Of a stretch of 64,000 nucleotides of DNA, positions 24,301 to 28,535 are shown in pieces. The notes below the pieces were generated by a model. That model was not told the DNA's origin. It searched no databases and was given only the letters and a program-made list of their open reading frames with translations. How positions within the stretch are numbered: the stretch's first letter is position 1; each line of letters starts with the position of its first letter. A program made the translations under genes and the position numbers. The stretch covers positions 1-64,000 of the forward strand of contig JAUXZO010000083.1 of the NCBI GenBank assembly GCA_030692685.1. The letters are read 5' to 3'. This DNA is from Acidovorax sp. GTDB taxonomy: Bacteria; Pseudomonadota; Gammaproteobacteria; Burkholderiales; Burkholderiaceae_C.

Positions 24301-26597
24301 GTGACATTGTCTTGACGAGTCAGCTCCACGTTGGACTGCTCGAAGTCGACGCCCGCGTACACCGTGCGCTGACCTCCGCGGCCGGTCGTATTCCAGACAA
24401 CCTGCACGCTTCTGCTGTCACCTGATACGAGAGCGGAAATTGGAACTGCTTCGCCTATGGCCAGGCCTCCCGCCGTGGGATCACCATCGAAAAAGCGCAC
24501 AGTGCTAGGTTGCGACGGAAGCGACCCAGCATTCGTCACCTTGGCGGATAGCGTCACACGCTGTCCGTCATGGACAGGTAAGGGCAATGCCTGTAGAGCG
24601 GAGATCGCCAGATTGGGCGCCGCCGCGTTGCGCATCAACTGCAAGGCCAGTACCGTGCTGTAGACGCTGCCTTGCCAACTACCATCGAGCCTTTGGTTCT
24701 CAGCCACAAAGCGCTGTGCTGTGGTCTGATTGACCTCCGCGCCGAAGCCAGTGTCGTTCATTGCCAAGAGGGCGTGCGCTGTTTCGTGAATGGAGCTTGC
24801 GCCATCACCGAACCCCCCGTCAGCGTTTTGGCGTGACTTCACGAATGCCCTCGCCTTGGCTGCAGACTCCTCCACGCCAGCGATTCCCCCCAAAGCCTTC
24901 AGCGCTTGGGCCGTGACATGGACACGGCTTGGACTGGCGGCTGCGTTACCCCACCCGCCGTCGGCGTTTTGCCAGGCAAGCAAGAGGTCCACGGCGCCTT
25001 TCAATCCGTTCTGATCGACATTCGCCAACCGCGATGCAAGCAAGGCCAAGGCTGTGTCGAGGGGGTTGCTGCGCAGGCCTGCTCCGAGGCCCCAACCACC
25101 ATCGGTGTTGCGTAATGCAGCCAAGGCTGCCAGGTCGCTCGGACTTCGCTCACCTGCCGAACTTTCGATCAGTTTTCGCGCGAGGAAGTCGGTGTTTTGT
25201 AACTGCTGACCGGAAATCCAGGATGTCGCAGGGCCCAGCCCGCCGTAGACTGGGTCGACCGCCCGAAGATATGACCTCGCCAGAAGAGTGTCGCGAGGGG
25301 CCAATCCCGCAGCATCCATGAAGGAGCCTTCGGGCTTTTGTTGGCTTTTGAGCCAAGCCAATCCAGCTGAATTCTGACCAGGATTGGTAGCAGGAGGGAG
25401 GGAGGGCAGGACCGTAGACGGCCCACCTGGTAAAGAAGCGCTCGGCGGCTCAGCAAATACGTTGGCGGTACCGACACCATGGGTAAGCGCATTGAAGCGC
25501 AGCCCCACTTGGCGACGAGCCTGCGCAACCACATCCAGCTTCGTCGGATCAATTGTTTCTCCCGGGCGAACCAGATAGACGAATCCGAAGCGAAAGGATT
25601 TCTGCGATACATCGGCCGAGGGTATGCGTGGACCTTCTACGGCGATGATGTCTTCGATGGTGACCGTGCGCTTGATCCCGCGAATGGTCGTACCCACTGG
25701 GGGCGGGAGGTCCTCAGGATCGAGATCCGAGGACTCTATGAGAGTGAGAGGTGGAACCTTGGACTTGTCGATTAAGCCGGACAGGTAAAGATCCAGCGGG
25801 CTATATGTGCTTGTCGTCGCCGTCGCGGTAAATGTGCCATCGCCGTTGTCTCGCCAGTTGGCTCCGTAGAGAACCGAAGCCTGTGTATCGAGCAGACTGC
25901 TCCAATGGGCGCCATCCTTTCCGAGCAACGCAGTACTGACTTTACCGTTCCAATCGCGGAACTTTACGAACGCGCCCCAGCGATGCTGCACCTCGTGCGC
26001 GAAAACCGAGAGCAGCAGGTCATATTTCGGATCAGCCGTAGAGTTTGACCAACGTGTGACAGCAGCCATGTCCACGTAGCTCTGGAGCACTCCCTGGCTG
26101 CCGTAGCGCAGCGAGTTGTCGAACAATTCGATCCCGATGCCTTTTACGTCGTTTCGGACGCCACGATGGAAAGCGAGCACTTCCTCGTTGTCGTGCCCTC
26201 CACCCGTAGCAACAGTGGGGAACTCAAAACTGGAGAACACCACCAAAAAATCGTAAACGTCCGCATGGGTACGGAAAAACTCTTGCGCAACTGTCTTCCG
26301 CGGTGCAACAAGGTCAATACCGTACTCGCCAGTGAACTCGATGATGCTGACACCCTTCTCGTCTCGAACGAAACGAGCGCTACCAGGGAGGTCTTCCGCG
26401 GCACTCTTGCTGGAGGACGTGTGGTGCTGAGATGAAGCCCACGCACTAGGCGAATACCAGAGCGGCCACATCGCCAGCAAGATGAGACATCCGATCCACA
26501 ACCAGATGGGAATTCGCCTCCGCACCGGCTCCGCCCTGTACCGTTGCGCCAGAGCGCTACGCATCATTCGCTCGATCATCGGGGTGAGGCCAACCAT
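9312..26597 (-). CDS. Giant modular exported protein (HEXXH, cyclase-like repeats, CARDB, FlgD-Ig, Fn3, propellers)
   Basis: This frame encodes 5,761 residues. An Arg-rich N-terminus precedes a hydrophobic segment (about 29-53) ending in SAWA/SS, a likely signal peptide. HEVQH at 201-205 fits a zinc-protease HEXXH motif. Residues about 405-650 resemble prenyltransferase/squalene-cyclase helical repeats (NADGGWG). About five CARDB-like domains follow to about 1230. Four FlgD-Ig-like modules (SPNGDG, WDGRDD) lie near 1245, 1870, 2600 and 2815. TolB/WD40-like blades lie at about 1400-1660 and 4230-4515, six Fn3-like modules between about 3200 and 4150, another CARDB near 4563, and four tandem Ig pairs at about 5030-5720. 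The end is Pro-Val-Pro, a hydrophobic stretch and basic residues, like an IPTL-CTERM signal. The start at 26597 has AAGGAG ten bases upstream. The alternative ATG at 26579 forms ATGA with the upstream stop. The exact function is unknown; a surface scaffold or adhesin is inferred. Confidence 0.9.
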   Translation of the reverse strand: MVGLTPMIERMMRSALAQRYRAEPVRRRIPIWLWIGCLILLAMWPLWYSPSAWASSQHHTSSSKSAAEDLPGSARFVRDEKGVSIIEFTGEYGIDLVAPRKTVAQEFFRTHADVYDFLVVFSSFEFPTVATGGGHDNEEVLAFHRGVRNDVKGIGIELFDNSLRYGSQGVLQSYVDMAAVTRWSNSTADPKYDLLLSVFAHEVQHRWGAFVKFRDWNGKVSTALLGKDGAHWSSLLDTQASVLYGANWRDNGDGTFTATATTSTYSPLDLYLSGLIDKSKVPPLTLIESSDLDPEDLPPPVGTTIRGIKRTVTIEDIIAVEGPRIPSADVSQKSFRFGFVYLVRPGETIDPTKLDVVAQARRQVGLRFNALTHGVGTANVFAEPPSASLPGGPSTVLPSLPPATNPGQNSAGLAWLKSQQKPEGSFMDAAGLAPRDTLLARSYLRAVDPVYGGLGPATSWISGQQLQNTDFLARKLIESSAGERSPSDLAALAALRNTDGGWGLGAGLRSNPLDTALALLASRLANVDQNGLKGAVDLLLAWQNADGGWGNAAASPSRVHVTAQALKALGGIAGVEESAAKARAFVKSRQNADGGFGDGASSIHETAHALLAMNDTGFGAEVNQTTAQRFVAENQRLDGSWQGSVYSTVLALQLMRNAAAPNLAISALQALPLPVHDGQRVTLSAKVTNAGSLPSQPSTVRFFDGDPTAGGLAIGEAVPISALVSGDSRSVQVVWNTTGRGGQRTVYAGVDFEQSNVELTRQDNVTSLNLKIEGANPRADLLLADGDVLATPSTVSRLPAEIKIQALVSNAGLAAVSNAKAVLWSGTGAARKRMEEATFSVAARATTGIQFNTTLTESGTTVYTVELDPDGLLDEASRSNNSASVTVKTTGGISLAVAATDIGIVPKPPKPGSDVVFTVGLRNDGTQDSTSFNVRYSIRSGATTTPLLTNVVQIEAGASVEQSIPWRAGQGGSYSFIVEMDPEKTSGDTDIADNTATLAFTVSATAGLNLAVSYRDIAFAPTPALEGENLALSALVRNTGDVDATGFEVEFYDGDPNAGGTIIGSSNVAALPAGGSKTVSINWLVPTSSERLVFVLLDRKRTQASEGSLEDNVAFTSLKVVALPDFAISQGALSLTPRVPRPGEATQLEVTVANLGEQGASGLVVSVFRGSPTDGIKLASDGVIPTLAAKASASIQFSFDAPAAAGTTTITVVVNPQFAIKERVRDNNAATVALGTQEGNFSVSEPFISPDGDGVKDNTILTYRLVAAAPVTVAVLDEQGRVLRASGTRASDSSGAWSWDGLDGEGRLVQDGRYELVVRNADGVVLGGATVEVDTNRSSLLGAIGTAAAVNAGLTCGIPQVSDVRSILDGAGFFLNVPSARDPAVDLPAGIYRQDDWGRGTRMVLSGPLDTVTGQPRPWDIFVANTPGTRLVAYDWTQRQLLSAGGEGEGRRVISTRRITQLIDLIKNGEEVLVQPEEGGLLAINTETGAHRILTSANIYNIKVSPDKRRLVGNTSSGELWLDLDTGRTRELSFQGEYYWSPKGVFVVVRQEGKLLLLDSNGDHYGEVNTTGQNGREAWSEDSSELYLPTSSGCRVTQDRVYSQCVSSLYRIDTVSGVRTQIQSISERFDISKFSPTGMGVDLAIVPGRYELLAHLFVLSGEGRRGVLRNAKADADGDFATTGSEYRLIDLRAPNAMRTIRFDQVPPPDETDGYGAFSQFIEYGRALQYRSTSNPTNLPACDANPDRPQQQTYAFRTLANMQTDLVLSRRADGVSVRIHGGISDKHFARYWLEYASEATPNVWHPIIAPSTTPVWGKDLANWITPGVGRYIVRLNVEDLAGNRKSKLRRVTIGQAGPPITNVVREPAFFSPNGDGANDDMRLSYRVLESVNLEFSIFNRQGALVRTISRNHPVAGVDAAIVWDGRDDNGRVVVDGEYRINVVGFDFFVTVDNSAPTVHALRSGEPFAECRGISCRVSELRWSVSDVNFDSVQLEVGEGAAPNKWRPYQRAIRLSNNLIGTDAVYLPLSEYVGHRYRLVATDLAGNRTVAQFDPPVEKVQVLSMAQILSRDLQRDELTPHPGSEMPLKWKWQLKQPQDMRPAAGIALMFAESLNDPIVSVSVQFNETALAEKGEWLEQPNMQVYPLLEGEHVPFLSDNAPGASFPLGAAGERSSLDEGSSVPQNYGMVAFSNPNIPADQGVRLRLKLVGRSGVEYLTNQATVLDTNLIDIEEQLSSDLLSGRVRLKTVSVARKLEVFISSTQDQYFAIERKILDQELNSVIPKDTFFGIRYEGRYVSCANYQLRAVATLESGQELTARSTVSNCGGVEFAVRPNFGACDAGAPGQLHGYVTPVSLRREPLLSLEVYAITPLGGRTLVFNVVNPSYQPYEFTWSHSGFPEGMASLEGITTDRDGVQRKGTFSVPVDRTPATLRITYPQEGQRVCAAPEWHRRGMGLDRELVNVLRPVAEIDDSAGFDYLLEFRRDDEDAAWQSVRGNLPSLKYPDPLESEEQRSAASPYELSEYSETKSGGRPYMSRQRIAGELGPIINFSGSVAARVTAFDWSGAKACRQVSFYLDGTVDVGPAAVDRRLFSPGTSSSLHSVFLTLTPLEPLSVTVNVRRIVTVGGAQAVEEGYVRRLANRLSVPAALTNLTWDGKDDAGNYVADGDYTFDITYEDGCGNTKAPILGRVIDLVRGSLRVQVDRTPPTLTLERPLAGEVTSSFLDILGSAKDKNLQQWTLEYRLDSEPDSWTLLASSTTGIDARKLATLNTTFMQGVVTLRLRATDKVELASELTRDLRLKPHTELIKTFSAQPTPFSPNGDGRRESLVVAFDVIQAVSLDLAVKRGSVVVRRLLTQSPAVPGLRQVTWDGRDDAMTRLADGPYTVEIKATSTTDETHSQTEELMVLLDNTPPLFTLDPALQPYLASNAVLRGSIADLTLTDYQIYVEGPLPGNRRVLLAEGSELLNKQALGTLEPMGLDDARYRIRVSARDEAENSLEYVSSEFELDSVAPVVALSNPTPGTFVSRVRPADIAGQVDDRNLFSVDLKIGGATAATPAVVGNPTTLSFTFDGAGVADGAYPIQLIGTDKAGNVGIANGAIHVDNTPPLAEISFPAANAAIGTMVPVVGTASDANMEVWKLELGSGVGQSIDSLTVIARGTANVANAEMTKLVGLPPDGPATLRLTVQDKGGNISTFDVPLQIDATPPNAPVLSGQREQRSDVRLSWTHPNEAGRIVGYHLYRNGVKINPSVLTAVEYQDKALLDGAYTYTVTAVSRSGVESVPSNAVRFDIKATGPFVQITRPAANTSVSGLVSIDGSAYAVTNFRSYQVAVSAEAEPTKWTVIRTSAVQVRGDVLATWSTAGLPEDAVYKIRLTADDVQGGVSETLVTVSIDNVAPAKPQGLKAQLSGPNDVQLSWSPNTEPDLAGYLLYRDNQLVNQKDPSDNSLVPYLLTGTSYLDKSLPDGTFVYTLVAMDKAGNTSESSAPASVLVETRAPQAVIVQPLNGAQVDGVTYVRAESKDLDVASVRFEYKHADASAWNTISGASTKAPYSVNWNTQGLADGSYQLRAVATDFTGNTDPAPVIITVVRKNLQRPLPPSDLTALVDGAVVSLSWTASASSNVRGYHVQRTDASGESVRVTSATVAGTAYVDAGLSDGRYTYQVLAVNADDNESDPAPEAAAVVYTTRLKQPYTPLAQATSPLKGSTPNATIEVGVASTSDAGVEQSLTLAPDNKGDFASDTVPLAMGANTISARQTDPAGNRSRAGRVRVARGDLPAAPGAVQVTVSGNTYHATWSASTSADVAGYVVRVDGKDDPRPLNFVTATATSVAGSYASAERAIDPYDYTAWMPDGADSAPSIELATARKELVTELSIAWSQYTPPPSDYAVEAWDGYVWVPLKEASQNTELKLQLPLSPPYYTDRIRITLPPGFNGNAAAGIGDVRAKSLEVVAGTAANLVVPDGRHTVSVRSLSTLGLLGNPTDAAPTPVGDVTPPPPVVVSAAVSGAMVTVSWTESVATDLARYEVLRNGTVVASVPGSAPRQHVDGPLANGVYSYTVRPIDQVGNVGGLSNEAIANIASATPGTPRLLSVEAPRTGGELRLSWMAPTFGTPVSAYAAYRSTTAGGPYVLLGTTSSDTLVYSDVPVANGVRHYYVVRARDVNGVESEPSNEANGVASDQSAPAIFYPTSSDKPISTFIGSTPVRMFSEPAARVELSRDGVSLGSVIALANLHSTSVYAGSGTWEPAPVADLVANVHNGKLSIWRVIPTLDGSTNSTLVHSVPLDSWSGIPTWSPDGSQVAVPSGYTRTTVVRAASGIAETSAFAAPVDQLAWHPDGKRWIATVNGTDIVEVEVETGVSRVIGSAVEWPSRLSISPDGEHLAYLDGSHLSVLSLADGNTQRATGPQPDVEEPLAWAGDGRSVYFLGKEAGDPLKQLYRLPVSESSPQAVTDHPGGVDHFAVSPSGAPAFLSGNRLHAFNADQVSASSFVGEIQPDVRLLKWARSGVLFAEDAVGLWANLLPGTAVFPPIALKPGQNSLSAKATGVSGKVGQASAISVTYVTQSSALPDLSVQTSDVMTFPLVPQQGASARITLVVNNLGQAAAADAGVRVLATSPTGTRVDLLNARTTAIAAGASQVFRVDTVFDAAGEWQLSVAVDAAEEVEESSEDNNRVVVPVRVVSPTSARSVAVNLDNSAYKVGTTLSGGVTIFNGQADISGQLQLAIEDEQGQSVATLPTLPQPLLSYGQSRTVEFTWQVPSIYDGPYKVRAVWVSGGSVLAQSTATFLVRPHVHVSAKVNSDSSSYPLGTTARIVAQVDPAGTSPTISSADVSLRVFNAAGTVVLDTSDSVGLVTATQLVKQLSTAGLAQGVYTVELRVSVKAEEVATATASFVVVAPTVPTASLDGDIVLERASAVHTGVIAGTAILRNTGGADLGAFQYEVAILDPRTNAVLARAINDVTSLSSGSETRSSFSFSALGMPVGTLWIQLRTSLAVQRAAVKNGPSPNLLRQREFSLFELDPPTVNIKQPVDGAHLRAAQSVQVAASDLLSGVRSVEFKTNVGAWTGMMLSDPVSSTYSGVLPALPDGVHQVQARATDNSGNLSAPVQTSFVIDSVAPVIAISGVSETAYTGPVTPLIEVTDLNLWVSHAQLNGADFASGTTISQPGAHVLQVDAIDRAGNAASRTIRFTISTGSADTTPPVIDIKTPQTDSYIRRGTTGLTATVVDAESLVAAAEFSLDGGGFAPMAIDGAQGTPDLYSASLDALADGAHSLTVRARDVHGNESSSPLRRFTVDNTPPVITVSGVAAGQYSTSVTPVVSVTDAALQASAITLNGVAYVSGTPVSENGDYLLSVSAIDRAGNDATASLQFSVRVPAADTTPPVLFIEHPGDGAHIRAGAALTVSATDAGSGVAGVEHRLDAQSAWAGMSLSTTTGKHTADVGSLPDGAYSAFVRATDHAGNTSGVQERRFVVDNTAPVVLVSGVADGGQYPGSANVSVTVSDTHLGTMSAMLNGSPYVSGSAVSTAGSYTLVVAARDIAGNETIVSIQFRITSGSVQAPVVTIVSPTANAVVKSGSLLAASVQPMAGVSRLEFATGASASYAGMQAKGSGMHEALVPQQADGPLTLRVRAVDTQGVPHADTVRTITVDNTPPVIDQRSVSDGATYPAGQMVTFRATDVHLDTVTSTLDGLPFSSGQRVVAPGRHELQIVARDRAGNETRQVLVFTTTAAAVSQQPVPVPLSMNAALLTLMSLAMVFLASRSPRTKQKK

Positions 26598-27133
26598 CCG
26601 CCCATCACTCCTTGTCGTGGCGCGCTTAGGGAAAATGTTGAAGTCAACTGCCCCCCGTTGCGATCCAGGGTGATGGCGATACGCTCAATGGCTTCGCTCC
26701 CCGGCCCGGAAGACGGTTGGAAGACCGCTGTGTTCACCGAGACTGCCGAGAGACGAATCGCTAGACTTGGGATCTGCTCGCCGTTGTTGAGCACCATGAT
26801 TTTTCCATCGCCCACTTTTGCCACAACCTGTTGGCGAGTGGAATCCAAGGCGAGGATGCGCAGTCTGGTTTGGTCAGGCGCCGCCCAAACCCAGCGGCCC
26901 GTCGCTGCTGGCGGCTCACCGCGACTATGGTCTTCTGCAAAGGAAGAAAGTGGGAAGGCGCACGCGACTGCCAGAGCAAGCACGCACGAGCAGTCCCTCA
27001 GGGACACTTGCAAACGGCTTTCAGCCTTAAGCCGGGTGTGACCAGGTTCCGTTCGACGAATTTTTGTCGCGCCACTCCCCAGCCGTTTCGCTAGCGAAGC
27101 AACGGCTGAAGCGGTGCATTGTTTGCGCCGCAT
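26576..27133 (-). CDS. Small exported protein heading the giant-gene operon
   Basis: The frame encodes 185 residues and I do not recognise the family. The ATG at 27133 is preceded by a strong purine run (GGGGGGAGGG), which supports this start. The N-terminus is unusually long for a signal peptide: a basic stretch of about 45 residues precedes the hydrophobic core CVLALAVACAFPLSSFA at about 50-66, after which cleavage is plausible. A shorter start at a TTG or GTG just before the core cannot be excluded. The mature part of about 119 residues is rich in short beta-like segments (RWVWAAPDQTRLRILAL and similar) and contains no cysteine. The end overlaps the start of the giant gene by 22 bases, so the two are almost certainly cotranscribed. 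A role as an accessory or chaperone for the giant protein is only inferred from position. Confidence 0.7.
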   Translation of the reverse strand: MRRKQCTASAVASLAKRLGSGATKIRRTEPGHTRLKAESRLQVSLRDCSCVLALAVACAFPLSSFAEDHSRGEPPAATGRWVWAAPDQTRLRILALDSTRQQVVAKVGDGKIMVLNNGEQIPSLAIRLSAVSVNTAVFQPSSGPGSEAIERIAITLDRNGGQLTSTFSLSAPRQGVMGGWLASPR

Positions 27134-27466
27134 ATCCCTCCCCCCTGTGACTTCTTTTATGTAGGGTTTTTTAGAACCAGCGACGATAGCCGAGGAGTCG
27201 CGCAGCGCGGCGGCAGGTTGCCGACAATTAGTGCAATTAACGACGGAAAGTCACATTTTTAAACAATTGTGTTTCACGTCTTCGTTGCCAAACTTGGCGC
27301 ATTCTGCGGAGTAGCGTTTCAGGAAATCGGGGCTTCACTGCAGCACGGACGGAGGGCTGGGTGTGACTTCCCTCGATATATCGAAGTCTCCAAGTTCACA
27401 AAGACCGGTCCTAAACGACCAGCACAGGGCACTCGTCGGTGTCACGCAGTGCTGCCGCCCTCACCT
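27134..27466. other. Upstream region of the giant operon; no gene seen
   Basis: These 333 bases separate the operon start from the umuC remnant. The Shine-Dalgarno sequence for the first operon gene sits at the left end. An AT-rich patch around 27225-27275 is the most likely promoter area for the minus strand (TTGTTT followed about 18 bases later by CGTTAA), but the match to consensus is weak. A GC-rich self-complementary stretch (CGCGCAGCGCG) lies near 27199. No convincing coding region is visible. Confidence 0.4.
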
Positions 27467-27903
27467 GGCCTCCACACCGTGCTGGACCTGGCCCGCATGG
27501 ACCCGGCCACCATCCGCCGCCGCTGTATCGTGGTGCTGGAGCGACGGTGCGCGAGCTGCAGGGCATGCAGTGCATTGATCTGGATGACGCACCAGAACCC
27601 AAGCAAGAGATCGCCTGCACCCGGTCGTTCGGCCAAGCCATCACCGAGCTGCCACCGCTGGTGGAAGCTGTGAGCAAGTTCGCCAGCCGGGCGGCCGAGA
27701 AACTGCGCAAGCAAGGCAGTCTGGCCAGCCAGCTGCTGGCGTTTGCCCACACATCGCCGTTCAGGCCCGGACCACGATTCAACAAGTCGGTGGAGGTGCC
27801 GCTGCGCAGGCCCACGGCTGACACGGGCAAGCTGGTGCAGGCGGCCGCCATGGGGATGCGGCGCATGTATGAGCCTGGCTTGTTGGCGCCGACCGAAAAC
27901 TGA
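27467..27903 (+). pseudogene. umuC: umuC (DNA polymerase V catalytic subunit) fragment, frameshifted and truncated
   Basis: The translation matches the C-terminal part of UmuC as I know it: HTVLDLARMDPATIRRR in one frame, then VRELQG, CIDLDDAPEPKQEIACTRSF and RPGPRFNKSVEVPLRRPTAD in the next. One base is missing near 27545, where the sequence should read ...LERTVRELQG. The polymerase palm and fingers are absent upstream. The C-terminal end is replaced after YEPG by an unrelated tail that stops at 27901-27903. No umuD is visible. This is a decayed remnant, probably left by a rearrangement or element insertion, not a working polymerase. Confidence 0.85.
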
Positions 27904-27937
27904 GCCACTTGTGGCTCATATTTGGATCGGCGCCGAC
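27885..27937. repeat. Inverted repeat resembling an insertion-sequence end
   Basis: TGAGCCAC (27901-27908) and GTGGCTCA (27911-27918) form a perfect 8-bp stem with a 2-base loop. It is flanked by two copies of GGCGCCGAC (27885-27893 and 27929-27937). The structure begins exactly where the umuC fragment loses homology. The AAAACTGAGCCAC wording reminds me of IS21-type termini, but that is from memory and no transposase is present. Confidence 0.5.
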
Positions 27938-28141
27938 AAAGATGCGGATCTGCAAGGACAATCGCGACGCGCGTCATTCTGGTAGGACACTTATGTCGCT
28001 GACTGCGCCAGGATTTACCCTCTTCCGCCAGCCCACACCGCCGCTAAGTGATTGTTTTTATTAGTCGATGCTTTGGGGATGGACGGGGAAAGTTGTGTCG
28101 GACAGCTGTTTGTACGTTGCCTAGCGCTTTCGCCTTCGCCC

Positions 28142-28468
28142 TCATCTGGCTGTATGCGCGCAATCGGCCCACGGCAGTACATCGCAACCGCAGTGGGCAA
28201 TCTCACCCGCAGGCCCCGTGACAACGCTGGCTTTGGCTTTGGCTTTGGGCGCGACCTTGGCTGCGCTTATCGCGGCTGCACCAGTCGTACCTTGACCAAC
28301 GACCGCTGCAGCTTCTGTCGCCGCATCCATATCCGGAATCCAACGCATGAATGGTGTGAGGTCTTGAGGATCCACCACGTACCAGTTCTTGCGGGCTGAG
28401 TCCCAGCGGGCGCCGAGGGCTTTGGCCGCGTCTTTTTCTGCGAAAGGTGTGATCAGGTTGATGCGCAT
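28142..28468 (-). CDS. DUF5710-domain small protein
   Basis: The protein has 108 residues from the ATG at 28468. The N-terminal half (MRINLITPFAEKDAAKALG, then ARWDSARKNWYVVDP) matches the DUF5710 domain, a short domain known from plasmid-type and DNA-processing proteins but also found alone. An Ala/Lys-rich linker follows, and a short tail contains HCGCDVLPWADCAH, whose Cys/His pattern could bind metal. The longer upstream frame was not used because the domain begins exactly at this Met and the extra residues look random. No strong ribosome site is visible. It stands 67 bases beyond the SulP gene end on the same strand. Function unknown. Confidence 0.75.
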   Translation of the reverse strand: MRINLITPFAEKDAAKALGARWDSARKNWYVVDPQDLTPFMRWIPDMDAATEAAAVVGQGTTGAAAISAAKVAPKAKAKASVVTGPAGEIAHCGCDVLPWADCAHTAR

Positions 28469-28535
28469 GAGAGGCTCGGCGGATTGTCTGGAAAAAAGAA
28501 GGCCAAGAATACCGCCGCAACCAGGCATTGAAAGG

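Noticed and set aside
9312..26597. Type V autotransporter or two-partner-secretion exoprotein
   Set aside because: There is no C-terminal beta-barrel, no TPS domain and no TpsB-like gene beside it.
27439..27903. Intact 154-residue gene on the plus strand
   Set aside because: Only the part after VRELQG matches UmuC; the preceding part is in another frame, so this is a frameshifted remnant.
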